The position numbers were made by a program, and so were the translations under genes. Under the pieces are notes generated by a model. The model was given only the letters and a program-made list of their open reading frames with translations. It searched no databases and was not told where the DNA came from. From Fodinibius sp964490705 (lineage in GTDB: Bacteria > Bacteroidota > Rhodothermia > Balneolales > Balneolaceae), in NCBI GenBank assembly GCA_964490705.1, contig CAZBCG010000004.1, positions 1 to 64,000 on the forward strand: 64,000 nucleotides of DNA. Reading direction: 5' to 3'. Every line of letters starts with the position of its first letter. The stretch's first letter is position 1. Shown one piece after another: positions 16,401 to 25,647 of this stretch.

Positions 16401-16630
16401 CCGAATGTGTGCTTGAAGATGAAAAAAATGATGACGAGGGAATCGACCAAGCGCTCAAAAAATGGGAAAGCCAGCGACATGGCAGCTATTCTTATCAGGG
16501 CGAAGAGGACGATCCATACAACAAGTTGATTACCGACGGTGAAGTCCCGTTTGAGGACTCTGGCTTTAAAGAAATTAGTCGTGAATTTTGGCGTCCGTTT
16601 TTTGAGGCGCTAAATCAAGAGGAGTCCTGA
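13409..16630 (+). CDS. recC: Exodeoxyribonuclease V gamma subunit (RecC)
   Basis: 1073 residues from the ATG at 13409. MLNLYYSTQLEDLADQLLLE is the conserved start of RecC; the frame is open to 13274 but the extra 45 residues have no similarity, and GAGGGGG precedes the ATG. The N-terminal inactive helicase-like domains contain QNHGIGQWLSLYMARKEGIS and FGVSSLPP. HSCHSPMREVEVLYDQLLAV and PFEMIGMIGMNEEAFPR are diagnostic RecC segments. The C-terminus holds the nuclease-like fold without an active site. RecC recognises Chi and splits the duplex for RecB and RecD. Gene order recC-recB-recD, spacing 1 bp to recB, marks a tight operon. Confidence 0.92.
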   Translation: MLNLYYSTQLEDLADQLLLELEKNERENLLQPEIFVVQNHGIGQWLSLYMARKEGISANLKFEFPSERIWSLIRLMDDNIPQTLPSDRGPMTWTLMKFFRDDAFLDEFENLRYYIQDEDPQQRALRSWKLSSKIADVFDQYLVYRPDMILGWEERKLQTSEEAERWQLQLWNRLIDYWEKHHDKDNIHRARLQQKLLDQLGNGKLDREALPERISVFGVSSLPPISIEILTELSELIPVNFYQLSVDPNVNDSDNFQNPLLQSLGREGAAFMSLFSDRVDVEFQSVKATANPDSSSVFNEIQSDLKQDTVPSDSALNVPAVDSSIQVHSCHSPMREVEVLYDQLLAVLDENPELNPDDILIMTPDIETYAPMIEAVFEAPDEGQPEIPYSIADRGIQGDRPAIQSFLNILELCGSRFKITDVLDLLDANPIRQAFDFSDDDLNRLEKWMQDNRIRWGIDGTFKQQMNLPKSDHFTWKFGLNRMLLGYAMNPDDDHLFENIFPYEEIETSDDAVLVGRFSRFMQALFRINAMVGKAKPVSEWEKELAQIPEIFLSDNQDYYWEISKIREALGQLSRQADLAAFDKGISFQVVRLWLQEQLKEQATGGGRLGRGITFSSLIPMRSIPFEMIGMIGMNEEAFPRSKIPIEFDLMHLDPRDGDPVQAAEDRYLFLENLISARSQLYFSYVGQSNRQDAEFPPSVVLTELLDYLEDCYGLSTQDIITEHRLQAFSSKYFTDDQLFTYSSTQQKISQRLVQGNDTAPSFIDSDLSEPDDDWKQLSVEDLISFFQHPAKFLLRKRLGIYLHEEEVLTEDRELFALERLNKYRVEQELLERFLKEESLENYEQVMQSRDLLPEGWSGRQEYQQKATEAREFGEAIQQQLDQQQLDDREVNIKINDFHISGVLTDVFTDLQLTYRFGGARAKDKIDFWIRHLLFQLAKPDGHPGKSLMVNWDDATLQQRRLQPVADSQTILADLLDWYWQGLQYPLDFYCKSSYGYAECVLEDEKNDDEGIDQALKKWESQRHGSYSYQGEEDDPYNKLITDGEVPFEDSGFKEISREFWRPFFEALNQEES

Positions 16631-16631
16631 T

Positions 16632-19600
16632 ATGAGTGTGTTAAAACCTTTTGATATCGACTTTTCGGGCATCAACCTGGTGGAGGCCAGCGCGGGCACG
16701 GGCAAGACCTATAATATTATGTCGCTCTATATCCGTGCGCTTATTGAGCGTGATATATCGGTCAGTAATATTTTGGTCGTAACCTATACCGAGGCGGCTA
16801 CCAAAGAACTTAAAGACGGATTGTTGCGCCGCATCCGTAAATCTATATCGGTGTTACAAGCAGGCGAAGTTACCGGTGATGACAAACATGATCAATTTTT
16901 GAATGAGCTGTTGCGGGAAGTATCTGATCGGCAGCAGGCAATATCCCGTCTCGAGGAAGCCGTGCGCAGTTTTGATGAGGCGGCTATTTATACCATCCAC
17001 GGATTTTGTTACCAGGCGCTGCAGGAACAAGCGTTTGAAAGCCGGGCTATGTATGATGCCGAGATGATCGGCGAAGATACCGAGCTGGTGCAGGAAGCGG
17101 TCGATGATTACTGGCGAAGCTGGATGGCCGAGGCATCCGAAAATCCTAAAAAACACCCGCTGTTGAAGTTGTTGGATGACAATGACGCAGGGCCAGAGTC
17201 CCTTGCGCGTGAGTTGGGGGATTATATCGGCAAGCCGTATCTGCATGTGCTGCCGGAGGATATTGAGGATTTAAATATTGAAGATCAGCTTCAGGAATTC
17301 ATTGATCTGTATGATGAGATTCAACGTATTTGGCAAGAGAGCCGAGGAGAAATATTCGATGTGTTGAATACGGGAATTCTAAGCGGATACACCGAGAATA
17401 AGCTCAATAAGTGGTTTGGGTTGATGGATGAATTCTTGAAAGCAGATTTACCCAGTTTTGACACCTTTACACAGTTTTGGCGATTTAAACAGAGCGAAAT
17501 TGATGAAAGTCTAAGAAAGAAGCCCAGGGAAGAGGGAAAACAACCGCCACAGCATCTCTTTTTTGAGCTGGCAGATGAGTATGAGATTACTAAAGAATCC
17601 GTAGCAAAGTTTCAGATAGCGTTTAAAAAAGATCTGCTGAATTACCTGCGCAGTGAGCTCAATCACAAGAAAGAAGAGCAACAGGTGCTTTCGTATGATG
17701 ATCTGTTGCTGCAGTTGCGCAATGCGCTGCTGGATGAGCAGAGAGGGCAGAAGCTGGCGCAAAAGATGCGCCGAAAGTATCCTATTGCAATGGTCGATGA
17801 GTTCCAGGATACCGATCCCAACCAGTACGATATTTTTCGTCGCATCTATCGGGATGCAAATGAGGGGGCGCTGTTTATGATCGGCGATCCCAAGCAGTCG
17901 ATATACAGCTTTCGCGGGGCGGATGTGTATTCCTATATCAAGGCGCGGAAAGATGCACCTAAAGAAAATCGCTTTAGGCTGGATCAAAACTTTCGCTCGG
18001 TTCCCAATTTGCTCGAAGGGTTAAATGCTTTTTGGGGCGGCCATGACAATCCATTTGTCATTAAAGATGAGATTGAATATCAGAACGTGAGCCCCGGCTG
18101 GGATGAAGAGCAATATGACTTGCTAAGAGAGTATGGCCAAGAGCGTCCATCCATTCGTTTTCGGCGATTATCTGAGCCGGGACAGGATAAGCTCAAAAAA
18201 GGGGAGGCACGTAAACAGGCAGCCAGAGATACGGCTCAGGAGATAGCCCGACTGCTGGAAGGGGGCAGGAAGCAACAGATCACTATTGGAGATCAGCCGG
18301 TGGAGGCCAAAGATATTGCCGTGTTGGTGCGAAAGCATGAACAGGCTGACTTGGTCAGTGAGGCTCTCCGGGAGTTCGACATCAAAAGCGTTCGTCACAG
18401 CGACCAAAGTGTGTTTGAGAGTGATGAAGCCAAGCAGCTGGGACAAATGCTGAAAGCCGTAGCTGAACCATCCAACGAAACGTTGATCAAAACGGCACTT
18501 TCGCTTCCGCTGTCCGGTTTTACTGCTGATCAATTACTCCAAATAGAAGAAGATGACCGGCAGTGGATGGCTATTCTTGAGCAGTTTGCCGAATGGCACG
18601 GGCAATGGCAAGACCAAGGGTTCGCGCCCATGTTTCGATCGCTGATGGCAGAGCTGGATGTGGCCGAGCATGTCATCGGATATCCCAACGGCGAACGGCG
18701 CCTTACGAATTTATTGCACTTGGGAGAACTGCTGCAAGAGGAGTCGCGTCATCACAAAGAGGGGACCCGGAGTCTGCTGCAGTGGCTTGCGCGAAAGCGC
18801 CAGGAAAACAACAGCAGCAAGCGTGATGAGGAACAGCTGCGGCTGGAAAGCGACGAAGAGCTCGTCAAAATTGTGACCATGCACAAAAGCAAGGGATTGC
18901 AATATCCTATCGTATTTTGCCCGTTTTTGTGGGATGGTCCTTACATCTCAGATAAAGGAGCTCCGCTGGTGTATCACCAGCCCGATGATCATGAAACTAC
19001 CTATTTGGATTTGCACGGAAAAACCGATCCCGATCGGTCTGAGAAACGGTTTTATGCCCAGCGTGAGGCCCAGGCGGAAAGTCTGCGGCTGGCCTATGTA
19101 GCCATGACCCGCGCTCGACAGTGTCTATATCTGACGTGGCAATTTGCGTCGGCTTCTCAACTTTCGTCGCTGGGATATCTGCTTCAGGACTCTCAAACAG
19201 CTGAATCACAGCTTAAGGACAAGGTAAAATATGGCGATGTAGAAGACTGGTCGCGCGATGATTTTCATGAAGCTATTGGGCAGCTTTGTGAGGAGCACTC
19301 AGATCTGTTTACCCTGGAAAAGACACCTGAAAATTCCGAAGATAGTCAGCTGGAATTATCACGCGGGGATCACACAGCAGCAGATTTTGAGTCTCGAATT
19401 TTCGAGCGACCCACACCGCTGGAAGTCAGCTACAACATATCCAGTTTTTCGTCGCTCACCAGCTGGATGGATGACGATCCCGATATGCCGGATTACGACC
19501 AGTTTTTGGATCAGCCTGATATTGTTGAGGTAGCCGGTGAAGATGATCCCCAAACGATGTTTACATTCCCCAAAGGGCCGCAGCCGGGGACGTGCATTCA

Positions 19601-20267
19601 CCACATTTTTGAGAATATTGATTTTACAGATCTCGGTGATGCCGAAGAGGTCATTAACGAAAGCTTGTCTATCTATGGCATCGATCGGCAGTGGAATACT
19701 GTGGTGCAAAAGATGCTTGAGGTGGTCGTCCATAAATCGTTGCATCCCAACGCAGAAGGACTTTTGCTATCTGCCTTGGATCCGAAGGATTTGATCCCCG
19801 AAATGGAGTTCTATTATCAGAATGAGCATATCGAAACGCAGAAGTTGATTTCGATTATTCGGGATACTAATCAGCCCAGTTCTGGGCTGGAAGGGGAAGC
19901 AGAGTCTGGATTTTTAAAGGGATTTATTGATCTCACTTTTGAGTATAACGGTCGCTATTATTTGCTGGATTACAAGACGAATTACCTGGGGGATGAGCTT
20001 GCTGATTATGAACAGTCGCACCTGTTTGAAGATATGAAAGAGGCGTCCTATGACCTGCAGTATCATATCTATACCATTGCGCTGCATCGGTTTTTAAAAG
20101 AGCAAAAGCAGGGTTATTCATACGATCAGCATTTTGGAGGGGCTTTTTACCTGTTCTTGCGTGGAATGAATCGAGAGGGGAACGAAGGCATCTTTTTTGA
20201 TCGGCCCGATTATGAGACCATTCAGGGGCTCGATGAATATATCAAAAACGGTGGTCGGGATGAGTAA
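16632..20267 (+). CDS. recB: Exodeoxyribonuclease V beta subunit (RecB)
   Basis: 1211 residues. SF1A helicase: Walker A EASAGTGKTYN near residue 20, motif II DEFQDTDPNQY, motif III GDPKQSIYSFRGADVYSY, motif V MHKSKGLQYPIVFCPFLWD and motif VI YVAMTRARQCLYL. The C-terminal nuclease domain has GFIDLTFEYNGRYYLLDYKT, with the Asp-Tyr-Lys catalytic core that cuts single strands and loads RecA after Chi. It is a 3'-5' motor of the RecBCD complex for double-strand break repair and degradation of foreign DNA. The start is 1 bp after the recC stop and the stop overlaps recD by 8 bp. Confidence 0.94.
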   Translation: MSVLKPFDIDFSGINLVEASAGTGKTYNIMSLYIRALIERDISVSNILVVTYTEAATKELKDGLLRRIRKSISVLQAGEVTGDDKHDQFLNELLREVSDRQQAISRLEEAVRSFDEAAIYTIHGFCYQALQEQAFESRAMYDAEMIGEDTELVQEAVDDYWRSWMAEASENPKKHPLLKLLDDNDAGPESLARELGDYIGKPYLHVLPEDIEDLNIEDQLQEFIDLYDEIQRIWQESRGEIFDVLNTGILSGYTENKLNKWFGLMDEFLKADLPSFDTFTQFWRFKQSEIDESLRKKPREEGKQPPQHLFFELADEYEITKESVAKFQIAFKKDLLNYLRSELNHKKEEQQVLSYDDLLLQLRNALLDEQRGQKLAQKMRRKYPIAMVDEFQDTDPNQYDIFRRIYRDANEGALFMIGDPKQSIYSFRGADVYSYIKARKDAPKENRFRLDQNFRSVPNLLEGLNAFWGGHDNPFVIKDEIEYQNVSPGWDEEQYDLLREYGQERPSIRFRRLSEPGQDKLKKGEARKQAARDTAQEIARLLEGGRKQQITIGDQPVEAKDIAVLVRKHEQADLVSEALREFDIKSVRHSDQSVFESDEAKQLGQMLKAVAEPSNETLIKTALSLPLSGFTADQLLQIEEDDRQWMAILEQFAEWHGQWQDQGFAPMFRSLMAELDVAEHVIGYPNGERRLTNLLHLGELLQEESRHHKEGTRSLLQWLARKRQENNSSKRDEEQLRLESDEELVKIVTMHKSKGLQYPIVFCPFLWDGPYISDKGAPLVYHQPDDHETTYLDLHGKTDPDRSEKRFYAQREAQAESLRLAYVAMTRARQCLYLTWQFASASQLSSLGYLLQDSQTAESQLKDKVKYGDVEDWSRDDFHEAIGQLCEEHSDLFTLEKTPENSEDSQLELSRGDHTAADFESRIFERPTPLEVSYNISSFSSLTSWMDDDPDMPDYDQFLDQPDIVEVAGEDDPQTMFTFPKGPQPGTCIHHIFENIDFTDLGDAEEVINESLSIYGIDRQWNTVVQKMLEVVVHKSLHPNAEGLLLSALDPKDLIPEMEFYYQNEHIETQKLISIIRDTNQPSSGLEGEAESGFLKGFIDLTFEYNGRYYLLDYKTNYLGDELADYEQSHLFEDMKEASYDLQYHIYTIALHRFLKEQKQGYSYDQHFGGAFYLFLRGMNREGNEGIFFDRPDYETIQGLDEYIKNGGRDE

Positions 20268-22098
20268 TATGATAAACCGCTTATCAAACCTCCGGGAAAA
20301 GGGAATAATCCGGGATATTGATGTTGAGCTGTGTCGATTGCTGAAGGAGCAACACCACGGCATTTCTGAGCATATATTGCTGGCAGCCTGTTTGGTTAGT
20401 CATCTTTATGGGCGGGGTGATGTGTGCCTGCCGTTGCAGCAATATGCCTCTACCGAGCTTTTTACCGAATCTGGTCAAGAATCCAATATTACGGCTCCCG
20501 ATTTAGATTCGTGGATAAACGCGCTCAAAAGTTCTCCCATCGTTGGACAGCCCGGAGATTTTAAGCCGTTGATTCTCGACGATGCCAACCGACTTTATTT
20601 CCACAAACTTTGGCAATATGAAAATCAGCTGGCAGAGCAGTTAATCAAAAGGAGTCAAAAAGAAACTGAATATATTGATACTGAACTGCTGAAAGATGGA
20701 TTAGATCGTCTTTTTGGAGGTTCATTCGAAAACCCCGACTGGCAAAGAATTGCGGCAGCTACTGCAGTTAAGAAGAAGCTTTCGGTTATATCCGGCGGAC
20801 CGGGCACGGGCAAGACTTCAACAGTAGTGCGTATTTTAGCGCTGTTGCTGGAGCAATCCTCAAAGCAGGAAGAGTCGCTCAATATTGCACTTGCGGCCCC
20901 GACTGGGAAGGCCGCGGCTCGGCTCAAAGATTCTATTTTATCTGCAAAGGATGAGCTGGAAATTTCTGATGATATTCGTACTGCCATTCCCGATGAGGCG
21001 ATGACGCTGCATCAGTTATTGGGTGCGCGCAGGCATACGTCTGTGTTTAAGCACAACGAAGAAAATCCCGTACCCTATGATCTGGTGATTGTTGATGAAG
21101 CCTCGATGGTTGACCAGGCATTGATGAGCAAGCTGATGAATGCGTTGCTCAATAATACGCAAGTTATTTTGTTGGGAGATAAAGATCAGCTGGCTTCGGT
21201 GGAGGCGGGGTCAGTGCTGGGCGATATCTGTGATATAGATACAAACAAGATATCCCACAAATTTGCTGATTGGCTCAAAGAGCTATCGCTTGATATTCCT
21301 CAAAAAAATATTGCAGCTAATTCCAAGCCGCTTACCGATAATATCACTTTGCTTACCAAAAGCTACCGTTTTGATAAGGACAGTGGCATTGCTCAATTAG
21401 CAGCATGTGTGAACAGGGGAGCATCTTCAATAGCTATGGATGTTCTTGCTTCTAATGATTATGAGGGTGCAACGCTGACATCCATTTCAGATCGGGACGA
21501 ACTGAATACTGTATTAGAGCGGGAATTGACGGAATATTTTCCAAAAATCATCGAAAGTGATTCGCCGGAACAGGCCCTCGACCATTTTGGGGATTTCCAG
21601 ATATTGGCGGCCCATCGGCGGGGACCGTGGGGCATTGAATATTTGAATCAGCTGGTCGAACAGTTATTGCAGCGGCAGGGATTAATCCCCAAATATGACC
21701 GCTGGTATGTCGGTAAACCGGTGATTGTCAACGTTAATGATTATACGCTGGGTCTGCATAACGGGGATACCGGCATCTGCCTGCGGGATGAAAACGGTGA
21801 TCTCAAGGTTTATTTCCGCCACGAGGATTCAGTCCGAGCTATTGCACCCGGACGATTACCCGATCACAATATGGCGTATGCACTCACCGTGCACAAAAGT
21901 CAGGGCTCGGAATTTGATCGAGTACTGCTGATCCTTCCAAATCATCGCTCAAAAGTTCTGAGTCGTGAGCTTATTTATACCGCCATCACCCGCGCTCGAA
22001 CAGCCATTTCGATCGCCGGTGGGCAATCTGTGTTGGAATATGCTATTAAAACAAAATTACGTCGTTCATCGGGACTGAGAGACCATCTTTGGTCATAA
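20260..22098 (+). CDS. recD: Exodeoxyribonuclease V alpha subunit (RecD)
   Basis: 612 residues from the ATG at 20260, which overlaps the last codons of recB (ATGAGTAA). The frame extends to 20197 inside recB, but that part is not conserved. SF1B 5'-3' helicase: Walker A GGPGTGKTSTVVRIL at about 200, DEASMVDQALMSKLMNALL, GDKDQLASVEAGSVLGD, and the C-terminal VHKSQGSEFDRVLLILP then YTAITRARTAI. It is the fast motor of RecBCD. The operon ends here; a terminator hairpin follows at 22270. Confidence 0.92.
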   Translation: MSNMINRLSNLREKGIIRDIDVELCRLLKEQHHGISEHILLAACLVSHLYGRGDVCLPLQQYASTELFTESGQESNITAPDLDSWINALKSSPIVGQPGDFKPLILDDANRLYFHKLWQYENQLAEQLIKRSQKETEYIDTELLKDGLDRLFGGSFENPDWQRIAAATAVKKKLSVISGGPGTGKTSTVVRILALLLEQSSKQEESLNIALAAPTGKAAARLKDSILSAKDELEISDDIRTAIPDEAMTLHQLLGARRHTSVFKHNEENPVPYDLVIVDEASMVDQALMSKLMNALLNNTQVILLGDKDQLASVEAGSVLGDICDIDTNKISHKFADWLKELSLDIPQKNIAANSKPLTDNITLLTKSYRFDKDSGIAQLAACVNRGASSIAMDVLASNDYEGATLTSISDRDELNTVLERELTEYFPKIIESDSPEQALDHFGDFQILAAHRRGPWGIEYLNQLVEQLLQRQGLIPKYDRWYVGKPVIVNVNDYTLGLHNGDTGICLRDENGDLKVYFRHEDSVRAIAPGRLPDHNMAYALTVHKSQGSEFDRVLLILPNHRSKVLSRELIYTAITRARTAISIAGGQSVLEYAIKTKLRRSSGLRDHLWS

Positions 22099-22269
22099 GA
22101 AATATCCAATTCCTTCCAATAATTCGCATTATTGTCCGTTACGAAGTTGTAAAAGAAATTTGGAAAAAGTCGGAACAATATTGTGTCTCCCAAGTAATAA
22201 TTATTGAACATACTGATCCCTGGTTACCTATTGTAACCATTGATTTGTACCCCGAAAAGCCAACGTACA

Positions 22270-22307
22270 AAACAGGGCCGGTTGATCCCGGTCCTGTTTA
22301 TTTTTTG
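22270..22307 (+). terminator. Intrinsic terminator after recD
   Basis: AACAGGGCCGG pairs with CCGGTCCTGTT around TTGATC, followed by a run of T interrupted by one A. The 170 bp between recD and this hairpin hold no gene. Confidence 0.8.
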
Positions 22308-22371
22308 TGCCTTCCGAATTAGTCGATTTTTTATCATTTTATGAATGAAATCGCACACAAACTTCCCATCT

Positions 22372-23067
22372 ATGAATCGCAATCAAATTCACCGATTTTT
22401 AAAACTCACCAAACTATTTTCTAAACCTCATCCCTGGCACGGTATTGAAATTGGAGAACAATCGCCCGATGTCGTAAAGGTATTTATCGAAATTGTACCC
22501 GGCGATACCATGAAGTATGAACTCGATAAAGAGAGTGGCTTTCTCAAAGTCGATCGTCCGCAACGCTTTTCAAATATCTGTCCCTTGCCGTATGGCTTTG
22601 TACCCCAGACGCTCTGTGCAGAACGGGTAGGGCAGTATTGTTCCGAAAAGACAGGTCAGGATAATATCAAGGGGGATGAAGATCCATTGGATATTTGTGT
22701 AATTACCGAGCGAAATATTCCTCATGGCAATTTAATTTTGGATGCTATACCGGTCGGTGGTTTTCGGTTAATAGATGGGGAAGAGGCGGATGACAAAATC
22801 ATTGCTGTTATGAGAGGAGATGCCTCATTTGGTGAAATGAAAGACATTAAAGATGTGCCCAAACATATTGTCGAGCGTTTGTCGCACTATTTTTTGACGT
22901 ATAAAGAACGGCCCTTCAGTGATAGCAAACGCGAGATTGAAATTACCCATATCTATGGACAGGATGAGGCCAAAGAGGTTATCAACCGCAGTATCGATGA
23001 TTACAATACGCGTTTTGACATGGATAAAAAAGAACTCTTCGAGATGATTGGCTCTGGACTCGAATAA
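22372..23067 (+). CDS. ppa: Inorganic pyrophosphatase, family I
   Basis: About 231 residues. The soluble family I signature is GDEDPLDICVI at about 103-113 (Asp residues binding Mg), with VFIEIVPGDTMKYELDKESG near the N-terminus and DASFGEMKDIKDVPKHIVER further on. It hydrolyses pyrophosphate in the cytoplasm and so drives biosynthesis. The start is uncertain: the ATG at 22372 gives MNRNQIHRFL, while the frame is open to an ATG at 22345. The insert CAERVGQYCSEKTGQDNIKG before the signature is longer than in E. coli, as in some Bacteroidota enzymes. A symmetrical terminator follows at once. Confidence 0.9.
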   Translation: MNRNQIHRFLKLTKLFSKPHPWHGIEIGEQSPDVVKVFIEIVPGDTMKYELDKESGFLKVDRPQRFSNICPLPYGFVPQTLCAERVGQYCSEKTGQDNIKGDEDPLDICVITERNIPHGNLILDAIPVGGFRLIDGEEADDKIIAVMRGDASFGEMKDIKDVPKHIVERLSHYFLTYKERPFSDSKREIEITHIYGQDEAKEVINRSIDDYNTRFDMDKKELFEMIGSGLE

Positions 23068-23070
23068 AAA

Positions 23071-23101
23071 AACCTGGCAGGTTTCGAAAACCTGCCAGGG
23101 T
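23071..23101. terminator. Bidirectional terminator between ppa and the FKBP gene
   Basis: ACCTGGCAGGTTT pairs with AAACCTGCCAGGGT, with A- and T-rich flanks. It sits between convergent genes and resembles the hairpin at 32985-33022. Confidence 0.65.
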
Positions 23102-23122
23102 TGAAAGCTTAAAGCCTAGAAG

Positions 23123-23875
23123 TTAATTCGAAGAACTCGTGTCTTCGGGATTTACTTTCAGTAGCTCAACTTCAAAAATCAGGGTTTGATTAGGACCTAT
23201 CGGACTACGTTGCGGAGGATTTTGTCCGTAAGCCAGCTCACTGGGAACAAAGAACTTGTATTTTGCGCCTTCCTTCATCAGTTGTACGCCTTCGGTCCAT
23301 CCGTCAATAACTTGATTGAGAGGAAAAGTAGCCGGCTGACCGCGTTCATAGGAACTGTCAAAGACGCTGCCGTCAATCAGGGTTCCCTTGTAATCTACGC
23401 GAACTTGGTCGGTAGAGTCGGGAGAAGCTCCGGATCCTTCTTCAATAACTTTATACTGGAGGCCGCTCTCAGTAACCTGAACTCCATCTTTTTCCTTATT
23501 ATTAGCGAGAAACTCTTCGCCTTTCTTGGCATTATCTTTGCCTTGTTGCATGCGCTGCTTTTGGGCACGTTGCTGGGCCTGCATTTGATAAGACTGTATT
23601 ACCTGTTGCATTTGTGATTGCGAAAGCTGCGACTCTTGTTCCTCAAGTGCAGCTTCTAAACCAGCCTGCATTTTTTCGGTATTGATATCTGTCATACCCT
23701 GGGGTTTTAGCGACATTTTAGCCATCTGATACCCCATGCTGTAACTTACACTGTCGATGTTGCTTTCCAGCGAAACATTGCCGGGCGATCCGGAATTAGA
23801 ATTGCATCCCATAAAAAGTAATGCACTGGCCAGAAGCAGGGATAGCGTTGTAGTTGTTAATTTGATTGAAGTCAT
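23123..23875 (-). CDS. FKBP-type peptidyl-prolyl isomerase lipoprotein
   Basis: 250 residues. The lipoprotein signal TLSLLLASALLFMGCNSNSG has its cysteine at about 24. An FKBP_N-type dimerisation helix region is at about 40-125 (YSMGYQMAKMSLKPQG and a Gln-rich stretch). The C-terminal FKBP domain, about 140-235, has VRVDYKGTLIDGSVFDSSYE, FPLNQVIDGWTEGVQLMKEG and KFFVPSELAYGQ. It is a Mip/FkpA-like foldase anchored in the envelope. I chose the ATG at 23873-23875 because it gives a normal lipoprotein signal; ten extra residues upstream would not. Confidence 0.9.
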   Translation of the reverse strand: MTSIKLTTTTLSLLLASALLFMGCNSNSGSPGNVSLESNIDSVSYSMGYQMAKMSLKPQGMTDINTEKMQAGLEAALEEQESQLSQSQMQQVIQSYQMQAQQRAQKQRMQQGKDNAKKGEEFLANNKEKDGVQVTESGLQYKVIEEGSGASPDSTDQVRVDYKGTLIDGSVFDSSYERGQPATFPLNQVIDGWTEGVQLMKEGAKYKFFVPSELAYGQNPPQRSPIGPNQTLIFEVELLKVNPEDTSSSN

Positions 23876-24040
23876 TGGTTGGTGATAAAATTTTTGAATT
23901 CTCAATTAGATGTCGAAGTTATTCAAATTTTCGACCGTAAAAAAATTTAGCCGAACGTTAAGTGAATTGCCTAAAAAAACGTATCTTTGAGTTCATTATT
24001 GCCACATCAATAGAATCATAAATTAAGGCAGATATCACTT

Positions 24041-25642
24041 TTGAGTTTCGAAAAATTTGAGCTAGACGAGCAGCTAATGATGGGCCTTCGGGATCTCCGA
24101 TACGAGGAGCCCACACCCATTCAGGATGAATGTATTCCGTTAATATTAAATAAACGGGATGTCATCGGGGCCGCACAGACAGGCACCGGAAAGACCGGAG
24201 CTTTTGTAATTCCGCTGTTGCAGAAAATCATCAACAGCAATTCCGATCATACCCAGGCGCTTATTCTTTCGCCTACCCGAGAGCTGGCACAGCAGATCGA
24301 GGAACAGATTTTTGCGCTGGGCTATCATACCGGTGTCTCCTCGGCGACCGTGACCGGGGGCAGTGATTACGGCACGCAGGTGAAAGCCATTCGCGCAGGA
24401 GTTGATATTATTGTGGCTACGCCCGGCCGTCTTATTGATCAGATGAACGTACTCAATATTGACTTTAGTGGTCTGGAGTATTTGGTGCTGGATGAGGCGG
24501 ATCGCATGCTGGATATGGGATTTTTGCCCGATGTGATGAAGATCGTAAAACAGCTTCCCAAAGAACGCCAGACGATGCTGTTTTCTGCCACCATGGTAGA
24601 AGAAGTGCAGAAAGTAGTTAATGAGGTAATGGTCGATCCCGTTGAAGTGGAATTTGAAGTATCGAAACCGGTCGATAGCGTTGATCAGCAGATCTATTTT
24701 GTGCATCCAAAGAAAAAGTTGGAACTGTTTGAGCAGCTTTTTGATGTGGACATGTACAAAACTGCCATCGTATTTTGTGCCACGAAGCGAGGCACTGATG
24801 AAGTTGAGCGTATGCTCAAGAAACGTGGTGTTAATGCGGTGAGTATGCACGGCGACCGCGATCAAGAGGAGCGAAATGAGGCGCTGCGGCTTTTCAAAAA
24901 CAAGACGCATCCCGTGATGGTAGCTACCGATGTGCTGTCCCGCGGTATCGATATTGATGACGTTTCGCTGATCGTCAATTTTGATGTGCCCAATAATCCC
25001 GAGGATTATATTCACCGAGTTGGCCGAACCGGTCGGTACGACAAGAAGGGAACGGCCATTACCTTTGTGAGTAATAATGACAAGAAATATTATCACGCTA
25101 TTAAGCGGGTAGTTGGCGATCAGCTTACGACTAAAGATCTGCCGGAGAAGAAATCTGAAGATCGGGAAAAGAAGAAAGCGCGTCCCGAGAAAAAAGAGTC
25201 TCAGGAAAAACAAAAGGAGGCGCAAAACGGGGAGCAGCAAGCATCTGAAAATAAGCAACAATCTTCAACATCAGATGATAAGAAACAAGCTGATGATTCT
25301 GCTAAAGATACCCGAAAACCACGCCCCGATCATCTTACGGATCCTTCGATAAAGAAGCCCGAACCTAAAGAAGAGAAACCAACGAATGGGCGGCAAGAGG
25401 ATAAAAAAACTGAGAAAAAAGCAGATAAAAAACAGGATAAGAAAGCAGAGAAAGCTTCTTCGGAGTATGTAGATGAGCGGACCAAAGAGATTTTGCGTCG
25501 GCATAAGAACGAAACCGAAGGACAAGATCTTTTTCAGCCTGAAGTAATTGAGAAAGCTGTTTCCCGCAATCGTCGATCACTGAAGCCGGCGAAGGGAATT
25601 TGGGGCATTATCAAAAGCTATATCCCTAAAATCGGTTCTTAA
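24041..25642 (+). CDS. DEAD-box ATP-dependent RNA helicase
   Basis: 533 residues with a TTG start at 24041 (no ATG is possible before the conserved Q motif; SFEKFELDEQLM is the usual beginning). Motifs: Q motif YEEPTPIQ, I AQTGTGKTGA, Ia PTRELAQQ, II DEAD, III SAT, V STDVLSRGIDI-like ATDVLSRGIDIDD, VI HRVGRTGR. A lysine- and glutamate-rich tail of about 150 residues (about 365-500) ends in a short basic segment, probably an RNA-binding extension. It remodels RNA in ribosome assembly or mRNA decay. The acyltransferase gene follows after 5 bp. Confidence 0.93.
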   Translation: MSFEKFELDEQLMMGLRDLRYEEPTPIQDECIPLILNKRDVIGAAQTGTGKTGAFVIPLLQKIINSNSDHTQALILSPTRELAQQIEEQIFALGYHTGVSSATVTGGSDYGTQVKAIRAGVDIIVATPGRLIDQMNVLNIDFSGLEYLVLDEADRMLDMGFLPDVMKIVKQLPKERQTMLFSATMVEEVQKVVNEVMVDPVEVEFEVSKPVDSVDQQIYFVHPKKKLELFEQLFDVDMYKTAIVFCATKRGTDEVERMLKKRGVNAVSMHGDRDQEERNEALRLFKNKTHPVMVATDVLSRGIDIDDVSLIVNFDVPNNPEDYIHRVGRTGRYDKKGTAITFVSNNDKKYYHAIKRVVGDQLTTKDLPEKKSEDREKKKARPEKKESQEKQKEAQNGEQQASENKQQSSTSDDKKQADDSAKDTRKPRPDHLTDPSIKKPEPKEEKPTNGRQEDKKTEKKADKKQDKKAEKASSEYVDERTKEILRRHKNETEGQDLFQPEVIEKAVSRNRRSLKPAKGIWGIIKSYIPKIGS

Positions 25643-25647
25643 TTGTT

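Noticed and set aside
24146..25261. 371-codon open frame antisense to the DEAD-box helicase
   Set aside because: It is a frame shadow: the sense strand carries every helicase motif, and the antisense product is rich in His, Leu and Arg with no domain.
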